Shown here piece after piece: positions 59,401-64,000 of a DNA stretch of 64,000 bases. The translations under genes and the position numbers were made by a program. Positions within the stretch are counted from its first letter, which is position 1, and each line of letters begins with the position of its first letter. The stretch comes from Plumapathes pennacea (lineage: Eukaryota; Cnidaria; Anthozoa; Antipatharia; Myriopathidae). Where the stretch lies: NCBI GenBank assembly GCA_964036295.1, contig OZ038463.1, positions 13,467,569-13,531,568 of the forward strand, read 5' to 3'. The notes under the pieces are model-generated. The model did no database searches. It was given only the letters and a program-made list of their open reading frames with translations, and was not told where the DNA came from.

Positions 59401-62400
59401 TGAGCATCTTGAAGTCAGGTTACAGTGTCAAAGTACAAACCATATGGGCTAGCAGGACGATGGCTCCAATTCAATTAATTATAAAGCGACCGTGAACTCG
59501 GTCTAAACGAACCTTGTAAAAAAATCAAGTGATGTACCTGGTGTTTGGTGGTTTTGAGCTAAAATCGTTTTTAACTGTGAACGGAAGTATAGTTTGAATT
59601 GAAATCGATACGAAGTATTAATGGCTAAACAACAGGACAATTTAGCTTCCCTTTGAGGTTTCCCTATTTAAAGGACAGCAACTTTTCAGGTTGTTGTACT
59701 GTCGGCGCTGTAGGATACATCTATTTCAATTTTTTGGAAATAATTACTTCCGAAGCATCGACGCAGGGTGTTATCACCTGCCTGCTAATCAGAATGTACG
59801 AACTTCTTCTCTTTCCTCTATTATTTACTACCAATCCGTCTTGAATCTGTAAATGTAAAGGGAAATATATTTTTTCAGTGAGGTTTGTACGCTCGTCTTT
59901 AATATGTTTGATCGAAAATAAACCTCACAGAAGGGATCGTATCGGACAATTGTTTTTCTCTGTGTTCTGTTTATCTTTCTTTCCTTATTTCCGGACTTTC
60001 TTTCGTAACTATCGGCAATCGAAAATTCTCATTTTAAGAAAAGAACTCGTGACTGAAGAAAAATAACGCATTGTTTCTTTTTCTGTGTGTGATCTCCGAC
60101 CTATAAGTAGCTTTTTCTTCACTGTATACATAACTTACATAAGGTCTCTCGATCGTTCCAGATAGCTCCTGGAGCAGACGTGAAAAACAATTGATGTTTA
60201 CATAAAAAAATAATAAAAAATAAACAGAAATACAACAGAATATTGTGCCATGACAAGCGACGGCAGCACGTGCTAACGAGGCTTGCGCATGCAATAAATA
60301 GTTATATTGTTATTAATATTAGTTTAAAATGGGTTGCTTTATTCTGTAGTTTGGCTGAGAAATAGATAAAAAGCAAACAACTAGTACGAATTCAACCAGC
60401 GTTTCTATATATTTGTGCTAAGTATAAACACAAGGTTTCATTGAAGAGGCGCCATTAGCAAACCCACAGGAAATGACGGTGAGCATGACTAAATATGGAG
60501 CTGATATATGTCGCTATAAATTATCAGTTGTCAGTCGTTTGCCCACACACTTTCTGAGCCCATGATCAATGAATTAGTGCATGCAAAGAGTCTGTTCTTT
60601 TTCCTTTATACCAATGTCTTGTTACTAAACTTCAGAATACAAAAATACATCCGGAAAATTAAGCTGAGGCTTTCTCTCTATTTATTGTCGGTGGGCTTTG
60701 TAAAGGCCTGCCAGCCCGTTTATCTTGGGTTTAGTGACACAGCTATACAAACCTGTCTGTCTATGTGTTACGACCAATGTAAAGCCAAGTTGATTGTTAG
60801 GCTGGTTTGTCAGGCAGCTCAGCAAATAGTCGCTTCTAAAGCTCTCAAGCTCCGGCTACGAAATGAAATGGTCATTCGAGCTGAGTTTTGATTTATTTTT
60901 ATTTTTTTAATCTGCTTTCGCAACTTGATACAAATGCATGTAATGCAATATAAAAATAGATACAGTCAAACCTCACTATTTCAAACTCGGTTAATTCGAA
61001 GTCCCCATTATTTCGAATCCCCGTGGATTTACTTTTTCAGTCATTTACTATCAGCTATTGCGAAACCCCGCTATTTCGAACTATTCCGTGCAGCTTCGAA
61101 ATAGCGGGGCTCGACTGTATTAGTTTTTATTTTTAATTTACTGGTATGCCATCAGTTCGTTACCCTGGGTTCCAGAGGTTTCTCGCTCTCGGAAGTTCCT
61201 GTGCGGCCGCGTAAGGCTGGGGGCGAAACCAAGGGCGGCGTAGGGCTGGGTTCACGGCCGCACCGGACCTTTCGAGAGCGAGAAACTTCTAGAAACCAGG
61301 GTATCTGTTCGTCGATCACATATGAAAACTTTTAGGCGCGGTTCCCAAAAGCCTGCTAAGAATGCGCAAGTACAATAGTTACCCTGTTTTTATATCCAGA
61401 CGGATGTCTGTAAACTTGGTCAACTGGAAATCTTGTGACTTGACGTGTCCAGATTTGAATAGGGCATGCATACAATAACAGCCCTTTCCCCAGACAGAGA
61501 ATGGACAACTTTGGACAAAGACCCATGCCGAACGTCGTTAATGGCCGCATGTCGCCTTCTATGATGCAAACCGCCTACGGAAGCCGCTACCAGCGTAGCT
61601 TGGTTGACCTTGGGTGTCACGTTCATTAACTGCAATTTACTACTCGTAAATGCTGTATATGCATGTTTACGTTTTTAAAAGCTGCATGTCGAAAAACGCC
61701 ATCCGTGAGCCGGTCACTGGCCTTATTTATAACTTAAATCGAAACGTTGGCGTTCCTAAACACGAGACAATTTTCCCTGCAATTTGTCTCGCAACGCTGA
61801 CGACAGCATATGTTTTAGGGTTATCGTTTTCAAGTATTTTACTCTGAAATAATGTATAATTGTTTCTGTTTTGGTCTGGAATAGGGTTTTACATTTCATC
61901 TGTTTTGGTATTCGATCCGAAATGGGATACATGTGTGAAATAGAGTGTAAATTTTGGGATACAGGTCTGAATTAGGTTGCAAATTTTGATGCAGTGGTAA
62001 GAAATAGGGTGCAAAATTTGGGCTACATTTGAAAAGTCTAAAAATCGTACAGTTTGCAATGAAATAGGGTAAGGGTTTTGAGAAGCTTGCGGCACAACCC
62101 CCACGCAAAACCCCGGGTTCTTTTTATTTCTTTTTTATGTTTTAATTTAACTGTCAGATGGTTGCTGAAGTCTTTGTTGTTTTACTACAGTGGCGTGGTC
62201 AGCATAGACATCGAACTAAGCGACGTGGACATCAACCAGTGCGATGGCAATACCTCTGCGCGAGGTTCTGGAGATTCTGAGGGGAGTGACAAGACCGGGA
62301 AGACAGACGAAGGAAAGCTGATGGAATTTCTTGGAACCCACCGGTGTAAAAAATCCACATTGGTAAGGAAACAGCAATCTTGACGCAATGAAATGTTGTG

Positions 62401-63904
62401 CAGTGCATACAATGTAATGTAGTGTAGTGTAGCATAATATAGTGAATGTAATGTAGTGAAGTGTGGTATTGTTGTGACTTCATCTTGGGGATGAGGGATG
62501 TCGGACGCGTAGCCTGCAATGCAGGCGTTCCCGTTTGTTTTCAGGCAAAATTCGTTCGTTCCCGTTCGCTTTCAGGCAAAATCCACTCGGTATTAGGACT
62601 GGAGCGAGCGCCACCTTTGTTCCAGTCCTACTCCCGAACGAATTTTGCCTGAAAACGAACGGGAACGCCTGCATTGCAGGCTATCGGACGCGTTGCACGG
62701 AGGGAGGAATGTGATGACATAACATTGATCATATATATTTTCCTTTGTTTTTATAGTGCGAGGCCATTCCAAACCAGGGCTTCAAACGCGGTAGCTACCT
62801 GTGCAAATGCAAACCTGGTTACTACTTCCCCAACCCGAAAGCAGCGATCAAAAAGTTCAACGGCTCCGTCATCGAAGCAGACCACGATAGCGCCCTTCAC
62901 AATAAACCGAACCGCGATGACTTCGAGTGTTTGAAGTGCAGCAAGGGTTGCACAGTTTGTGACAGTGACCGCCCGTGTGTCTACACTGGTCAGGACGTTT
63001 TATGGACATTTCTGCTTGTCTTCAACGGCTGCACGATAGTGCTATCTATTGTCTTTGGGATAGTGGTTTATATTCATCGTGAAAACAAGGTTGGATTTGG
63101 AGGAAGGGGTTAGGGCTATAGGAGGCGGCTTACGGTTTTAAACGTCACAACGGCTTTAAACGGTTTTCCATTGGCTTTCGAAAACCAAACCCAATCATAA
63201 AAGCTGCGAGACTTAAGAAATATATAACGCGTCACCGTGTAGTATAGCCTCATCTAAACACGCGGGAAGTTGGGAGAACACGAGAGTAGCGTAAGGAAAC
63301 CAGTAAGGAAACCACGAGGCCGCCGAGTGGTTTCCGGCGCTACTCGAGTGTTCTCCCAACTTCCCAAGTGTTTAGACGAGGCTATATTACACGGGAACAC
63401 GTTATATATTTCCTTTATAAAATAATTAGTCAAGTAAAAAACATCGCGTATCGCGTCAGCGTGTAATATACTCTCATCTAACACGGTTATTTAGCCAATC
63501 AGGGCGCGCGGAGTATCATAGTTATTTTATAAAACACTTTTAACTAACTGAAATCAAAGTAATTTGCGATTGGTTCGAAGACCTATTAGTCTCCAACAGT
63601 TGCGAGACTAAAGACCAATCAGTAGTGCGAGAAAACGTCATCGCCACTTGCCGGCTTGCCTTAGCAATCACGAACATCGTTTAGGGTGATCATGATATTT
63701 TACCACTTTTATTGCATTAATGTTGTTTGGCCTATTCAGGAGCCGTCAAAGGTTTTTGTGGCTCATTTAAGATCGTTAAATGGAATGAGCCGGGTGGGAT
63801 TTTAATGAATTTTGTATTTACACTTTGTATGGCAGATTTTTCACAGCGCAAGCGTTCTGTTCCTGGAGTTGGCTCTCGTTGGTGCAGTTCTGATGTTTAC
63901 TGCA
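56489..63904 (+). CDS. GPR158-like: GPR158/179-like class C GPCR, right paralog, 5' four exons (partial)
   Basis: Exons 56489-57339, 62191-62362, 62757-63089 and 63836-63904 join in phase for 475 codons; TM3 onward lies beyond the right edge. Start MYGLSGTGHS leads to a hydrophobic signal segment (WWFLLLICHALVC). The ectodomain mirrors the left gene: LDISLDNSRWKSEALLAVE, VFGSVICFERNQYRDFERF, CPYAYRD, WTRPYFDCFGGKIWMVTYL. Exon 2: GVVSIDIELSDVDINQCD. Exon 3: the Cys-rich EGF-like part (GSYLCKCKPGYYFP, CLKCSKGCTVCDSDRPC) and TM1. Exon 4: IFHSASVLFLELALVGAVLMF (TM2). Intron positions and phases match the left paralog exactly. Expected to be a plasma-membrane receptor for a small ligand, by family glycine-like; the ligand is inferred, not seen. 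The exon 3 donor (AAG/GTTGGA) is intact here. Confidence 0.93.
58343..58575. repeat. dispersed repeat with tandem gaccctatttcagacca units
   Basis: Five diverged units of about 30-35 bp after a poly-C/poly-G foldback. An inverted relative with tgaaatagggt units occurs at 61870-62115. Confidence 0.7.
60961..61119. mobile_element. pogo-like MITE
   Basis: TA-flanked, left TACAGTCAAACCTCACTATTTC, right GAAATAGCGGGGCTCGACTGTA in inverted orientation. Confidence 0.75.
61161..61303. mobile_element. hairpin MITE (taccctggg termini)
   Basis: taccctgggttccagaggtt and its near reverse complement at the other end, with tttctcgctctcg and gcggccg inside the arms. Confidence 0.7.
61870..62115. repeat. inverted relative of the gaccctatttc repeat
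   Basis: Repeated units such as ctggaatagggtttt, gtgtgaaatagagtg and gaaatagggtgcaaa, complementary in sense to 58343-58575. It ends about 75 bp before exon 2. Confidence 0.65.
62511..62682. mobile_element. Mutator-like foldback MITE with a 10-bp target duplication
   Basis: Arms of about 48 bp from AGCCTGCAATGCAGGCGTTC to its reverse complement ending GCAGGCT, flanked by TCGGACGCGT directly on the left and after one base on the right. Long TIRs with a 9-10 bp duplication suggest a MULE. In intron 2 of the right receptor, 75 bp before exon 3. Confidence 0.8.
63212..63531. mobile_element. foldback repeat, copy 2 of a two-copy family
   Basis: Same order of arms and tail as 32609-32920, with a short internal duplication (gtaaggaaacca twice). 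In intron 3 of the right receptor. Confidence 0.8.
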
Positions 63905-64000
63905 GTAAGTAGAGCGAACTGACAAGTAAACAAAATAAACCAACCTCGAACGCTCTTCCCAGTAACTACATAGATATACATAATATCTGCGCACAAGTTC

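Larger units (their letters stand above)
57340..62190 (+). other. intron 1 of the right receptor (4.85 kb)
   Basis: No further exon is needed, since exon 1 ends with CT and exon 2 supplies the missing base in phase. Contains the poly-C/gaccctatttc repeat block (58343-58575), its inverted relative (61870-62115) and MITEs at 60961-61119 and 61161-61303. Nothing coding is recognised. Confidence 0.6.

Overview
The window is intron-rich, AT-rich animal DNA crowded with small inverted-repeat transposons. The genes and their structures suggest an early-branching metazoan, most likely an anthozoan cnidarian (stony coral or sea anemone); this is inferred from gene content, not proven. Exons were joined by hand using splice signals, codon phase and recalled family sequences.

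Layout, left to right. 1-1.1 kb: last exon of a cupin-fold protein (+). 5.2-12.3 kb: a complete E2F4/5-type transcription factor (-), seven coding exons, 365 codons, with an E2F-type site upstream of its start. 14.7-22.8 kb: a PSKH1-type protein kinase (-), two coding exons around a 6.3 kb intron that holds a 296-bp tandem repeat and several MITEs. 24.6-33.3 kb: a complete WDR89-type WD-repeat protein (-), fifteen coding exons, 385 codons. 35.4-36.2 kb: a single-exon ankyrin-repeat protein (-). 39.3-54.1 kb and 56.5 kb to beyond the right edge: two paralogous class C GPCRs of the GPR158/GPR179 (metabotropic glycine receptor-like) family, arranged head to head with the same intron positions and phases. 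A tRNA-Trp gene, or a SINE with an intact tRNA-Trp head, lies in intron 1 of the left receptor.

Mobile DNA is the most informative part. A 2.78 kb DIRS/Ngaro-type tyrosine-recombinase retroelement (44350-47128), with its diagnostic split direct repeats A1..B1-A2-B2, sits exactly on the exon 3/intron 3 junction of the left receptor. It separates the last exon base from the GT of the donor, so this allele should be mis-spliced after the first transmembrane helix, while the right-hand paralog is intact as far as can be seen. The two A repeats look identical and so do the two B repeats, which points to a recent insertion, although the element's own genes are deleted and frameshifted. Intron 1 of the same receptor also carries a 3.8 kb TA-flanked Tc1/mariner element with an intact DD34E transposase. 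At least a dozen hairpin MITEs (pogo-, Harbinger-, Mutator-, hAT- and Tc1-like termini) fill introns and intergenic DNA.

The genes do not form a pathway. E2F4/5 is a cell-cycle repressor or activator, PSKH1 a membrane-anchored kinase, WDR89 a WD-repeat scaffold, and the receptor pair is the result of local duplication.
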